From the NCBI GenBank assembly GCA_964389205.1, contig CAYMDH010000013.1:1-64000 (forward strand): DNA of 64,000 nucleotides, given 5' to 3'. Below are positions 17,830 to 26,903 of this stretch, piece by piece. The stretch comes from Leptobacterium sp964389205 (GTDB taxonomy: Bacteria > Bacteroidota > Bacteroidia > Flavobacteriales > Flavobacteriaceae). A model generated the notes under the pieces. The model saw only the letters and a list, made by a program, of their open reading frames with translations. It made no database searches and was not told the origin of the DNA. Position numbers and translations under genes: made by a program. Each line of letters opens with the position of its first letter. Positions within the stretch are counted from its first letter, which is position 1.

Positions 17830-19215
17830 TTATTCATTTTTCTTTACCCATAAAATCCAAGTTTCATCTGTGTATTTATTATTATACTTACTATCTCTGG
17901 CTGCTTCACTATCTTTTAAAAGATCATAACGTTTTAAATACACATATCGATAATTGTTTTTTTCGTTGAAAAAAGATTTAGGAGACAAACCATCTTTTGT
18001 CAATTTTTCGATAAAAGCATTAAAATATTTTTTAGTTCGATACACATTGACAATTAAATAAAAACCAGGGGCTATATCTTCTACCTCCTTCAATAAGCTA
18101 TACTTATTGCCTTCTTTGTTTTTTTCTTTAAATTCTTCTTCTGTAATTGTTTCTACTATTTTCGTATTGATATTCGAACTTGTTTCAGTTTTTTTAAAAA
18201 TCTCTTTTCTCTTTTTCTTTTTTACAGGTCCTGAAAAGGATTTTCTTCTTCTTGATGTATTATTAACTAAAAATCCCCATGCTGCTATTAATTCAAAAGT
18301 GGGTCCAAGATCTAAACCTATGGTATTATCTATTGCGTTATTGCCTGAAAATTCTAATAATCCACCTATAGAAAGTGTTTCAAATAATTTTACCCCTACC
18401 CCAATAGAAGGTCCATAAAAACTATCGTAACCTGCTTGTAACCATCCTGCACCTGAACGTAACAAAAGATTTACACCTACTTGATTATCAATAGTTGGAG
18501 TTGTTTTAAAATAGCTATTAATTCGCAATTCTGCATTCTCAAGGATCACGTAGGGAGATTTAATAAAAAAATCATAACTAGCATGTGTCAAAAATATCTT
18601 ATCACTAAAAGAAGTTTCGGAATCTGATTGCGTTAAATTATAATCTAATAAGTTTTCTAAAGCAACTCCAATATTAAATCTTTTATATGAAAAGTTAATA
18701 CCTGGTGCTACAGTTACTAAGTAACTATCTTCTAGCAAAGTTTCAGGAATCATAGTAAACTCTTCAACAGAAAAATTATTACGATCTATTGTACGTTGTG
18801 TAGGAATAACATTTACTCCTATAGTAAGACTTGTTTCTCTATTTAAATAAAAAATCCTAGCGTAATTTAAAAGCAATCCGTTTGTTGTAAAAATCGAAAA
18901 GTCATGTTGAAATACTCCAATTCCAATACCATTATGCTCTTCTACTCTTCTATTATAGTTTGCAAAGATTGACGTAGGAGGCAATTCTAAACCTGTCCAT
19001 TGAAATCTACTCCAAACTGCTATTTGTTGACGCTCTGAATCTAAATAAGAAAATACAGGGTTTAGTAAGCTTTTATTAAATATAGTTAGGTTATGTTGAC
19101 GAAAATCTGAAGGTATAGTAGTGGTTTGTTCGATTTGACTGCATAGCGATAATGAGGATCCAAAAAATATTAGCTTAGCAAAAAACTCCTTTTTCATATC
19201 CTTAAAACCGTTCAT
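17830..19215 (-). CDS. PorP/SprF-family T9SS outer-membrane protein with SPOR-like C-terminal domain (copy 3)
   Basis: A 461-aa protein, third of three tandem paralogues. After a signal peptide it has the PorP/SprF opening (DFRQHNLTIFNKSLLNPVF) and a roughly 290-residue beta-barrel with GVFQHD, GVNVIPTQR, DNKIF-type and YDSFYGPSIGVG motifs. A lysine-rich stretch (KKKKRKEIFKK) then leads into a C-terminal domain of about 90 residues ('GFYLIVNVYRTKKYFNAFIEKLTKDG ... WILWV') that looks SPOR-like. SprF proteins help export and anchor proteins with type B sorting domains. Start: ATG 19215; ATG 19197 is an alternative. It lies 21 bases after copy 2. Confidence 0.82.
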   Translation of the reverse strand: MNGFKDMKKEFFAKLIFFGSSLSLCSQIEQTTTIPSDFRQHNLTIFNKSLLNPVFSYLDSERQQIAVWSRFQWTGLELPPTSIFANYNRRVEEHNGIGIGVFQHDFSIFTTNGLLLNYARIFYLNRETSLTIGVNVIPTQRTIDRNNFSVEEFTMIPETLLEDSYLVTVAPGINFSYKRFNIGVALENLLDYNLTQSDSETSFSDKIFLTHASYDFFIKSPYVILENAELRINSYFKTTPTIDNQVGVNLLLRSGAGWLQAGYDSFYGPSIGVGVKLFETLSIGGLLEFSGNNAIDNTIGLDLGPTFELIAAWGFLVNNTSRRRKSFSGPVKKKKRKEIFKKTETSSNINTKIVETITEEEFKEKNKEGNKYSLLKEVEDIAPGFYLIVNVYRTKKYFNAFIEKLTKDGLSPKSFFNEKNNYRYVYLKRYDLLKDSEAARDSKYNNKYTDETWILWVKKNE

Positions 19216-19236
19216 TAATTAAGCTAACATCGGGTA

Positions 19237-20685
19237 CTACTTTTTTTCACGAACCCATAAAATCCAAGTTTCTTCATTATATCTTCCATTATAATTACTA
19301 GATCGAGCTTCTTCTATTTCCTTTAATGTTTCATATTTTTTCAAATAAACATATCTGTATTTATTTTTATTATTATAAAAATATTTGGGATCTAAATTTC
19401 TATTGCTTAAATAATTCATAAACATTCTAAAATACTTCATGGTTTCATATACGTTTACTACAAGATAAAAGCCATAATCTACCCCGTTTATTCCATCTAT
19501 AACCATATAACGGTCATTCTCTTCTCCTGGACCATAAAATTTCTCTCTTAATTCCTTATTTCGCGGTAGATTTCCGTTATCAATATAAACAGTATCTCTT
19601 ATGTATACAGTGTCTCTAGTACCACCTCCTCTGATTGGAAAAAGATCTATATTTATTTCATTAATATTAATAACAGATTTTTCTTTTTCAGCTGCTTTTT
19701 TCTGTGGTTGTTTTTTCTTCTTTTTCTTCTTTTTTGGTCCCTTAAATCCTGAAGATGGTCTCCCACCTCCAAATTCTATAGCTGCTGTAAATTCATAGGT
19801 AGGTCCCAATGTTTCACTCTGTCCTGCATTTCCTAGTTCAACTAATCCTCCTATGGCTAGCGTTCTAAATAATTTACCTCCTAAACCCACTGATGCACCG
19901 TAAAAGCTGTTATAACCTACTTGCATCCATCCATTTTTGACATCCAAAAGTAAATTTCCTCCAAATTGAGTTTCTTCATTAGGAATAGGGACACTTTTAG
20001 TAAATAAGGTAGCTCTAAGTAATGCATTATCTAAAAAAGCACCTCTTGCAGAGGGAAAACGAAAGTCATAACTTGCGTGTCCAATATAAATTTTATTATC
20101 AAAATCTGTTTCTTGTTCCGATGTGGAGAAATTATAATCTACCAAATTTTCTGAAGCAAAGCCTACATTAAACTTTCCTAAAGTGATACTTATTCCTGGG
20201 AAAAGTGTTAGAAAAAAATCATCACTATCATTATTAGAGAGCATGTTAAACTCTTCTGCTGTAAAATTATTTCTATCTAATGTTCTTCTAGATGGGATTA
20301 CATTTAATCCAAGTGTTATCCATGAGTCTTCACCAATTTTAAACCCTCTTGAATAATTAGCAATAAGGCCTATGTTGGTAAAAAAACCTGTGTCATGTTG
20401 AAAAACACCTAAACCCACACCTGTATAATCTCCTATCCTACCACTATAGTTTGTGAAAAATGTAGTAGGTGAATTTTCTAATTCAGACCATTGTATTCTT
20501 CCCCAGGTAGCTATTTTAGGATTTTCATTACCAATGAATGAATAGGTAGGATTAAGAAGGCTTGCATTGTATCTTGTAAGATTCTGTTGTCTGAAGTCAG
20601 GGGTGCTCACTATAACATCCTCACTTTGAGAAATCGCTATAGTGGTAAAAAAGAAAAACATTAAGAAAGCCCCAAATCTTAACAT
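19237..20685 (-). CDS. PorP/SprF-family T9SS outer-membrane protein with SPOR-like C-terminal domain (copy 2)
   Basis: A 482-aa paralogue with the same architecture as its neighbours: signal peptide, DFRQQNLTRYNASLLNPTYSF opening, a beta-barrel containing GVFQHD, NVIPSRR, DNKIYIGHASYD and YNSFYGASVGLG, then a lysine-rich linker (GPKKKKKKKKQ) and a SPOR-like domain ending in TWILWV. The linker here also contains a repeated DTVYI motif. The three copies are clearly diverged, so they arose by old tandem duplication rather than recent copying. The product is predicted in the outer membrane with its tail in the periplasm, where SPOR domains usually bind denuded peptidoglycan (inference). Confidence 0.82.
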   Translation of the reverse strand: MLRFGAFLMFFFFTTIAISQSEDVIVSTPDFRQQNLTRYNASLLNPTYSFIGNENPKIATWGRIQWSELENSPTTFFTNYSGRIGDYTGVGLGVFQHDTGFFTNIGLIANYSRGFKIGEDSWITLGLNVIPSRRTLDRNNFTAEEFNMLSNNDSDDFFLTLFPGISITLGKFNVGFASENLVDYNFSTSEQETDFDNKIYIGHASYDFRFPSARGAFLDNALLRATLFTKSVPIPNEETQFGGNLLLDVKNGWMQVGYNSFYGASVGLGGKLFRTLAIGGLVELGNAGQSETLGPTYEFTAAIEFGGGRPSSGFKGPKKKKKKKKQPQKKAAEKEKSVININEINIDLFPIRGGGTRDTVYIRDTVYIDNGNLPRNKELREKFYGPGEENDRYMVIDGINGVDYGFYLVVNVYETMKYFRMFMNYLSNRNLDPKYFYNNKNKYRYVYLKKYETLKEIEEARSSNYNGRYNEETWILWVREKK

Positions 20686-20839
20686 TATATCAAAGAAATC
20701 AAAAAAAATTGAGGTTTTCGAGACCTAATGTATCTTTTTCGTTAAACTAATTAACAAATTAATTAACATTAAGGTTAAATTGTTGATAATTAGAATAGAA
20801 TAAATATGTTTTTTTTGAAAGTAAAGTCTTTATTTCTCC

Positions 20840-22288
20840 CTAATTGTTTCTAACCCATAAGATCCAGGTTTCACCTGCGTATCTACCATTATACTTAGTT
20901 CTACGATCTTTCTCTACCTGTGATAGTTTATCGTATTTTCTTAAGTATACATAGTAATAATTATTTTCTGCATTAAAAAAATATTTAGGAGCTAGTCCTT
21001 GATTTTTTAAAAGTCTCATGAATAAATCAAAATATTTCTTTTGAGAAAATACATTTACTACCAAATAAAAACCATATTCTACACCTTCTATTCGTTCAAC
21101 AGACTTATAACGAGGGTTAGCATTACCTGATTTAAAAACTTTATTCAAAATCTTTTTATCAGTATCTCTATCTATAGAAGTCAATTTTTCTAATTCAATA
21201 TCTTGAATACTCTTATTACTTAGCTGTGTAGTATCTATAATTTTTTCAGAAGGAGTGCTTACAATTAAAGCTTTTTTATTTGTCTCTTTATTTATTTTTG
21301 AACTTTTTTGTTTTTTCTTCGGCTTTGGCCCTTCCTTAAATGATATAGGTTTATCATTATTTTTAAATTGAGATGTTCTTTTTCCAAATTCAATCGCTGC
21401 AGTTACTTCATAAGTTGCTCCAAAAGCGCTAGTCGTATTGGTTCCTGTTTCAACTAAAAACCCTACAGAAATGCCATCAGTAACTCTGGCACCCAAACCT
21501 CCTGCTATTCCATAAAAATTATTGTATCCTAATTGTGCCCAGCCATATTTAGGTACATCTATAAAAGCTTGTACTCCGTATTGCGTATCTTGATTAGGGA
21601 TCGTTTTTCCATAAACTGTTGTTCTAAAAATAGCATTATTCCAAGCTGCATTTCCACGATTTGTTAATTGGTAATCATAGCTTACATACCCTAAAAATAT
21701 TTTATCTGAAAAATCTGTTTGTTGATCTGAAATGGTGAAGTTATAATCAAAAAGATTTTCTGAAGAAAATCCAAAATTAAAACTATTTAATGTCAAATTA
21801 ATCCCCGGCATTACAGCCAGAATAAAATCTTGGTCGCTATTCAATAATAAAGGATCTGGTTCTGGTGTAATAAAACTTGCTTGATTTAGACCTCTTCGTA
21901 AACCTACTAGATTAACTCCAAAAGTTAACCATGACTTTCTAGCCAATTGAATTCCTCTAGCATAATTCACCATTAATCCTGAGTCTGTAAATAACCCAAT
22001 ATTATGTTGAAATAAAGCCAATCCAGCTCCAGAGCGCTCTCCTATTCTTCCATTGTAGTTTATTAAATAAGTAGTTGGAGAATTTTCAATACCTACCCAT
22101 TGTAATCTTCCCCATAAGCTTAAGTTGGTTCCTTCATTTCTTACAAATGATAATGCAGGATTAAAAACATTAGCATTGTATTTTGAGAGATTATGCTGCC
22201 TCCAATCTACGGGTAAAGTCGTCCTCTGGGAATATAATACTCCACTGAATATAAGACAGGTCAAGATTAAAAAACATTTTTTAAGCAT
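20840..22288 (-). CDS. PorP/SprF-family T9SS outer-membrane protein with SPOR-like C-terminal domain (copy 1)
   Basis: A 482-aa paralogue, the first of the three and closest to the type B cargo gene (25 bases between them). It has a signal peptide, DWRQHNLSKYNANVFNPALSF, a barrel with ALFQHN, GVNLVGLRR, DKIFLGYVSYD and YNNFYGIAGGLG, a basic linker (KPKKKQKSSK) and a C-terminal SPOR-like domain (VEYGFYLVVNVFSQKKYF ... TWILWV). Gene order of a CTD type B protein followed by SprF-like genes is the known arrangement of sprB/sprF. About 154 bases separate it from copy 2, so copy 2 may have its own promoter. Confidence 0.82.
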   Translation of the reverse strand: MLKKCFLILTCLIFSGVLYSQRTTLPVDWRQHNLSKYNANVFNPALSFVRNEGTNLSLWGRLQWVGIENSPTTYLINYNGRIGERSGAGLALFQHNIGLFTDSGLMVNYARGIQLARKSWLTFGVNLVGLRRGLNQASFITPEPDPLLLNSDQDFILAVMPGINLTLNSFNFGFSSENLFDYNFTISDQQTDFSDKIFLGYVSYDYQLTNRGNAAWNNAIFRTTVYGKTIPNQDTQYGVQAFIDVPKYGWAQLGYNNFYGIAGGLGARVTDGISVGFLVETGTNTTSAFGATYEVTAAIEFGKRTSQFKNNDKPISFKEGPKPKKKQKSSKINKETNKKALIVSTPSEKIIDTTQLSNKSIQDIELEKLTSIDRDTDKKILNKVFKSGNANPRYKSVERIEGVEYGFYLVVNVFSQKKYFDLFMRLLKNQGLAPKYFFNAENNYYYVYLRKYDKLSQVEKDRRTKYNGRYAGETWILWVRNN

Positions 22289-22313
22289 GGGGCATGTTGC
22301 TAAAACAATATTT

Positions 22314-24488
22314 TTATCTATTCACTACAGTAATTGATCCTTTTTTAATGGCTTTTCCATCTTTTTGGATTAAATAATAATAAATAGATGATTCATTTCT
22401 GTTTGTTAACGAATTTTCCGGCCAATTATTCTGGTAAGACTTCGTTTTTAAAACTGGTGTCCCATAATTATCACAAATAGTTACTTCTACAGCTGGATCA
22501 TTAATGAATTTAGCAGGCAATACCCATTTGTCGTTAATATTGTCTTGATTAGGGCTAATAATATTTGGCACTTCAACAACTTCTAGCAATTCTACAGTTA
22601 CTTCTTTTGATACTTCACAACCATCTTTTGTCGCAATTAAATAATACGTTCCTGGTGCAGTTACTCGAAATGAGTCTGAAGAAGAAACTATAGTTCCCTC
22701 AGTATCTTTCCATACATAAGTATCACCACCAGATGCAAAAACCGTTTCAAATGAGTTTGGGGAAATTACTATTTTTTCAGAAGGGAACACTGAAATAAGG
22801 TTTTCTCCAAATGGTTTAATAGTTATCTCATTGGATATTGATGAACATCCGTTTAAGACTACACGAACATGAAAAATACCTGCTTCAGAAACTGAAATTG
22901 TATGAGATGTTGTTTCTTCTATTAATTGGTTGTCTTTGTAAAACTCATAGATAGCATTTTCGTATACAGAAGCTGTTAGTACTGCTTCACCTCCATTACT
23001 ACAAATTAAATCTGAATCTGAGTTTATAGTTAATTCTGGTAATGCCAATCGAATATCTAGTTCATTAGAGGTAAATGTAATATCATTTAAATGCGCTTCC
23101 AACTGGTATATTCCGTTGTTATTATAATTAACTACATTATAAGATGATCCCGTTTCATTTATTGTTGCATTATTAAATGTCCAATTAAATTGAAAACGAT
23201 TTAGTTGAGTTGGTAAAACAACTTGTTCAAATCCAGTGACAGCATTGGCAATAAGTGATTTAATATTTATTTGTGTATGTGTACTTTCACAGGCATTATA
23301 GTTTTCTTCACTATCAATAATAACTGCAAATGAAATAGGGTCAAAAACTTTAAATGTTTGTGATGCCACCAATCCTAAACATGAACCAGGAGCTGAAACT
23401 TTGGCATGATAACTTCCCGGTTCATTTATAGTTAATTCAGGAGAAATACCATTTGCAACAAGTTCTTCCCCTTTAAACCATGAGATTCGAGGATTTGAAG
23501 CAGTGGTAGAAATTTTTAGAGTAACAGAGTTTTCACCTATTAAAATAGATTCTAAAGGAGAAATAGCAGTTACCATTGTATTAGTAGTAGGTTCTCTTAA
23601 TAGAACAGTATTAGACATGGCTTCACAACCTCCTTCGTTAGTAAGAGAAAGACTGTAGGTTCCATAAGAATCACCAGATACTTCAATAGCTAATTCAGGG
23701 AGATATGATGGCAAGCTCGTCAATTCTATCCCGTCTTTAAACCATTTGTAATCTAAAAATTCATTATCTGTAACTGCTGCTAAAGTATGTGTTGTACCTA
23801 CACAAGCATCAACCACAGAACTTCCTTCTATTTTTGCTTCTATTTCTTCCCCAAAATTTACAATAACAATATTAGAATGTAATGTTCCTGTGCAATCTCC
23901 CATATAAGCTTCTGCATGATATTCCCCTGATGTGGTTATTTCTATACTACTTCCTGTTTCTTTGTAAAAAGAATTGTCTTTATACCATATATAAGATGCT
24001 GCTATATCATGATTTAATGAAATCTCTGCAGATCCACCACCGCAAATGGTAATGTCTTCAAAATCATTTAATATTAATTGAACATCTGGAACAAAAAAGG
24101 CATCAAAAGAGTTTGATGATGGACCTATTCTTTCAGGTGAAGTAGATCGAACTCTTACTTTATAATTCTCTCCAGCCACATTTCTAGGGAAAGAAAATGT
24201 AGTTTCAAAATCAAAAGAAGAGTTTTCGTCTGTAATTGAAGTTAAAATTTTAGGGCTATCAAAATTACCTGTTGCATCTGATAATTCTAAATGGAATACA
24301 TTATCCGAGTTAAATATACTTGTTTCATAACTTATTATGGCGTCGAAGCTATTAAAATTATCAGATACACAAGCATAGGCAAAAGATAGTTCAGGGGCAT
24401 TTAGTGTTTGGGCTCTACTAAATTGAAAAATGGTCATAAATAAACAGCATAGTATCCACCTTACTGTTTGGTGTAATTTTTGTCTCAT
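22314..24488 (-). CDS. secreted Ig-like multidomain protein with T9SS type B sorting domain
   Basis: A 724-aa protein started at ATG 24488, where a proper signal peptide begins (MRQKLHQTVRWILCCLFM ... FSRAQT); the 47 codons before this are not part of the protein. The mature region holds serial beta-sandwich (Ig/PKD-like) modules of about 80-100 residues, each with paired cysteines and phrases such as 'SGEYHAEAYMGDC', 'GSYHAKVSAPGSC' and 'GTYYLIATKDGCE'. The last 85 or so residues (IISPNQDNINDKWVLP ... KKGSITVVNR) are a gliding-motility-associated type B C-terminal domain. It is predicted to be surface-exposed or secreted by T9SS with the neighbouring SprF-like proteins. Confidence 0.85.
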   Translation of the reverse strand: MRQKLHQTVRWILCCLFMTIFQFSRAQTLNAPELSFAYACVSDNFNSFDAIISYETSIFNSDNVFHLELSDATGNFDSPKILTSITDENSSFDFETTFSFPRNVAGENYKVRVRSTSPERIGPSSNSFDAFFVPDVQLILNDFEDITICGGGSAEISLNHDIAASYIWYKDNSFYKETGSSIEITTSGEYHAEAYMGDCTGTLHSNIVIVNFGEEIEAKIEGSSVVDACVGTTHTLAAVTDNEFLDYKWFKDGIELTSLPSYLPELAIEVSGDSYGTYSLSLTNEGGCEAMSNTVLLREPTTNTMVTAISPLESILIGENSVTLKISTTASNPRISWFKGEELVANGISPELTINEPGSYHAKVSAPGSCLGLVASQTFKVFDPISFAVIIDSEENYNACESTHTQINIKSLIANAVTGFEQVVLPTQLNRFQFNWTFNNATINETGSSYNVVNYNNNGIYQLEAHLNDITFTSNELDIRLALPELTINSDSDLICSNGGEAVLTASVYENAIYEFYKDNQLIEETTSHTISVSEAGIFHVRVVLNGCSSISNEITIKPFGENLISVFPSEKIVISPNSFETVFASGGDTYVWKDTEGTIVSSSDSFRVTAPGTYYLIATKDGCEVSKEVTVELLEVVEVPNIISPNQDNINDKWVLPAKFINDPAVEVTICDNYGTPVLKTKSYQNNWPENSLTNRNESSIYYYLIQKDGKAIKKGSITVVNR

Positions 24489-24899
24489 GGTAATATTTTT
24501 TGGGGTAAAAAATAAAAAGGTTATTAGCCAGTAAAAAAGTAGGTTTTGCAGAAGTAAATTTAAGTCATAGGCATCATTGTTTTTTATTAATTGATGATTA
24601 AAACTACTCATTAATTGAATAATCTCCAACTAAATCTCAGTTTTTTATTGCACTTAAACGATAATTTTGTGCTCTTAATCGTAAAAAAATGTTATTTAAT
24701 CGATGTTTCAAGCGAAATGTTAAAGTTTAAAAAAAAACACAATAAATCAATTTTCTTAAAAAATGTAATCGTTTTTCTTTCAATAATCATTAAAAGTATG
24801 GGATAGTTAAGGAGTGTTGGTTGTTTATTAAAAGCTTTTCATTTGAATAAACTTATTGCATTTAAAAATTGCATATCTTGTTCATTAAATATAATACAG
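24489..24899. other. 411-base gap between divergent genes
   Basis: This is the longest gene-free stretch. It is AT-rich (about three quarters A+T by eye) and lies between the start of the type B cargo gene and the start of the damaged phosphatase gene. I found no clear TAnnTTTG promoter, tRNA, hairpin or credible small gene. The 63-codon frame at 24615-24806 is low-complexity and unconvincing. Confidence 0.4.
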
Positions 24900-25405
24900 A
24901 TGCGAAAAATTATTTTTACCCTTTTAGTCTTAATCTATAGCGTTCCTATTTTTTCTCAAAATGAAGAAACCACTACCTTTTATTTTATTCGTCATGCAGA
25001 AAAAGATAGAAGTAATAAAGAAGATAGAAACCCTTCTCTTACACAAGATGGACTCTCTAGAGCATTGAAATGGGCAGAAGTTTTTAAAAATATAAAATTT
25101 GATGCCGTATATGCTACTCCTTATAACAGAACAGAACACAACAAACAGCATCCCCTACTGCCTATAAAAATAAATTAGAAGTGATTACTTATGATCCTAG
25201 AAGTTTTGATTTAAATGCTTTAAAGGAGAGTTTAAAGGGAAAAACAATTCTTATAGTCGGACATAGCAATACAACCCCTGCAATGGTTAATACATTATTA
25301 GCAAACAAAACATACGATCAAATAGATGACGCTAATAATGGGAACCTATATATAGTAACTATTATAGATGCTTCTGTAACTAGCAATTTGCTTTTTATTA
25401 ATTAG
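24900..25405 (+). pseudogene. histidine phosphatase family protein, frameshifted
   Basis: The first part (ATG at 24900) has a signal peptide, then FYFIRHAEKD with the catalytic His of the phosphoglycerate-mutase-like superfamily, and DAVYATPYNRTE. It then leaves frame. The second part, in the +2 frame, resumes with TASPTAYKNKLEVITYDPRSF and includes GHSNTTP with the second catalytic His. Removing the five bases at 25137-25141 restores NRTEQTASPTAY, the expected family sequence. The gene therefore carries a 5-nt insertion in a CA/CAA-rich stretch. It is either a recent pseudogene or a sequencing error. Its end overlaps the opposite-strand lipoprotein by 8 bases. Confidence 0.85.
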
Positions 25406-26171
25406 AAGAATTAATAACATTTATATTTTCAAGTTCAATTTTAGAAAGTAGTTTTAAATTATTTTCTTCAAATGCCTTGTCCATATCTTTTACATTGCTT
25501 GATGCATCAATGGGCTTATAATTGTTATAATTGACAAAACGAAGGTTACCTATATAACGTTCATTATAAGCTTCTCTTAAACGAACACCTCCTCCATCTA
25601 CATGAAATTCATATGCTAAATAATCAATTTTATAGTTTTCTTTATTTATCCAATAAACAAAAATATCATCAAAGTCTACTCCTCCACCTTCTTGATCAAA
25701 AGTAATTTTAATCTTATAATAAGGAATATTTTTAATAGTTACTTCTCCCAATAATTCTTTATTCACTGCCTTATCATTAAGCCCTTGAGGCAAATACGCA
25801 AAGTAATGAACAGAATTTACAGAATTTGAATATCGAACGGCCATAGAATCTGGAACCGTTACAATTTCATCATTTATTAATCTTTTAAATCCGTTAGGAA
25901 GGACAATATCTTTTATTTTTCCTTTAGCAGTATCTATTGTCAATCTGCTCATTTCTATACCTGCATTATTTCTATAAGATGCATATGTTTTTCCTCTAAA
26001 GTCAAACGTTATTTTAGATTTTTTAAAAACAGGTCCTCCCGCTACTTTTATAGTTTCATTTATAATTCTAGCCACTTCTGATACGGTAATGGACTCATTA
26101 TCAGGAGTTTCTTTTTTTTTGCACGATAAAAATAAAGTTGAAACAGCAAAGAGAATAAAATAATTACGCAT
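25398..26171 (-). CDS. DUF6503-like lipoprotein
   Basis: A 257-aa exported lipoprotein with lipobox Cys at residue 17 (TLFLSCKKK). The sequence matches my memory of DUF6503 lipoproteins of Flavobacteria, with 'KVAGGPVFKKSKITFDFRGKTYASYRN' near the start and later 'YYKIKITFDQEGGGVDFDDIFVYWIN'. These may have a LolA/LppX-like lipid-binding fold (inference). No catalytic residues are evident. It converges on the damaged phosphatase gene with an 8-base overlap and is divergent from smpB. Confidence 0.65.
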   Translation of the reverse strand: MRNYFILFAVSTLFLSCKKKETPDNESITVSEVARIINETIKVAGGPVFKKSKITFDFRGKTYASYRNNAGIEMSRLTIDTAKGKIKDIVLPNGFKRLINDEIVTVPDSMAVRYSNSVNSVHYFAYLPQGLNDKAVNKELLGEVTIKNIPYYKIKITFDQEGGGVDFDDIFVYWINKENYKIDYLAYEFHVDGGGVRLREAYNERYIGNLRFVNYNNYKPIDASSNVKDMDKAFEENNLKLLSKIELENINVINSSN

Positions 26172-26313
26172 AAATATTGTGTTTAAGGTTGTTAAATTAC
26201 CTATTGAGTCGGAAAACAGTTTCTAACATAACGTTAAAAAAAGTTTACTTGATAAACCTATATATACTCAATATTCATTTGAGTTAAATAAAAATCAATT
26301 CAATAAATGTTGT

Positions 26314-26321
26314 TACCTTTG
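26314..26321 (+). promoter_or_regulatory. -7 element of smpB
   Basis: TACCTTTG fits TAnnTTTG and ends eight bases before the smpB ATG, so the mRNA would have almost no leader. I found no good -33 TTG at the usual distance. Confidence 0.4.
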
Positions 26322-26328
26322 ATCTTCC

Positions 26329-26787
26329 ATGCAGAAAAATATTAACATCCAGAATAAAAAAGCTCGTTTCGAATACGAAATTTTAGATAAGTATACTGCC
26401 GGTATTGTGCTTACTGGTACAGAAATAAAATCTATTCGTTTAAGCAAAGCATCTATAGCCGAAAGCTTTTGTGAATTCAATGAAAATGGAGAACTTTTTG
26501 TTATCAATATGTTTATTGAAGAATACTTATATGGAGGTCATTACAATCATAAACCTAAGAGTGAACGCAAATTATTGCTCAATAAAAAAGAATTAAAAAA
26601 GCTTCATAAGGAAGTGAAAAATTCTGGTATGACCATTGTTCCTCTGCGTTTGTTTATTAATGATAATGGATTTGCCAAAATGATTATTGCTCTAGGAAAA
26701 GGAAAAAAATTATATGACAAGAGAGAAACTATAAAAGATCGTGATAATAAACGTAATCTTGATCGGATCAAAAAAGAATTTCGATAA
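26329..26787 (+). CDS. smpB: SsrA-binding protein SmpB
   Basis: A 152-aa protein of standard length. SmpB binds tmRNA and delivers it to stalled ribosomes for trans-translation. Family signatures seen: NKKARFEYEILDKYTAGIVLTGTEIKSIR, FCEFNENGELFVINMFIEEY, the NHKPKSERKLLL region and the C-terminal KGKKLYDKRETIKDRDNKR tail that enters the decoding centre. The ssrA gene itself is not in the window. Confidence 0.97.
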   Translation: MQKNINIQNKKARFEYEILDKYTAGIVLTGTEIKSIRLSKASIAESFCEFNENGELFVINMFIEEYLYGGHYNHKPKSERKLLLNKKELKKLHKEVKNSGMTIVPLRLFINDNGFAKMIIALGKGKKLYDKRETIKDRDNKRNLDRIKKEFR

Positions 26788-26842
26788 AAACAAAGATTTA
26801 GTTACTTCATTAAATTTTAATTGAAAAATTTAAACCCTTTAG

Positions 26843-26870
26843 GCAACCTTTTTGATAAAAAACGCATCTT
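26843..26870 (+). promoter_or_regulatory. possible ECF-sigma-type promoter of the DUF5686 gene
   Basis: GCAACC (26843-26848) is followed after about 14 bases by CGCATCTT (26863-26870). This resembles the AAC at -35 and CGTC-like -10 pattern of many extracytoplasmic-function sigma factors. It lies 34 bases before the start codon. There is no TAnnTTTG element here. This is a tentative reading. Confidence 0.3.
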
Positions 26871-26903
26871 ATCTACGAATAGCAAAATTAACGTAACATC
26901 TAA

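Noticed and set aside
19710..19740. Long pyrimidine-rich tract that encodes the lysine run of the second SprF-like protein
   Set aside because: The frame is open on both sides and the other two copies have similar basic linkers, so this is protein-coding rather than an assembly artefact or repeat element.
24615..24806. 63-codon frame in the gap before the damaged phosphatase gene
   Set aside because: Low-complexity, Phe/Lys/Ile-rich translation with no recognisable pattern or ribosome binding site.
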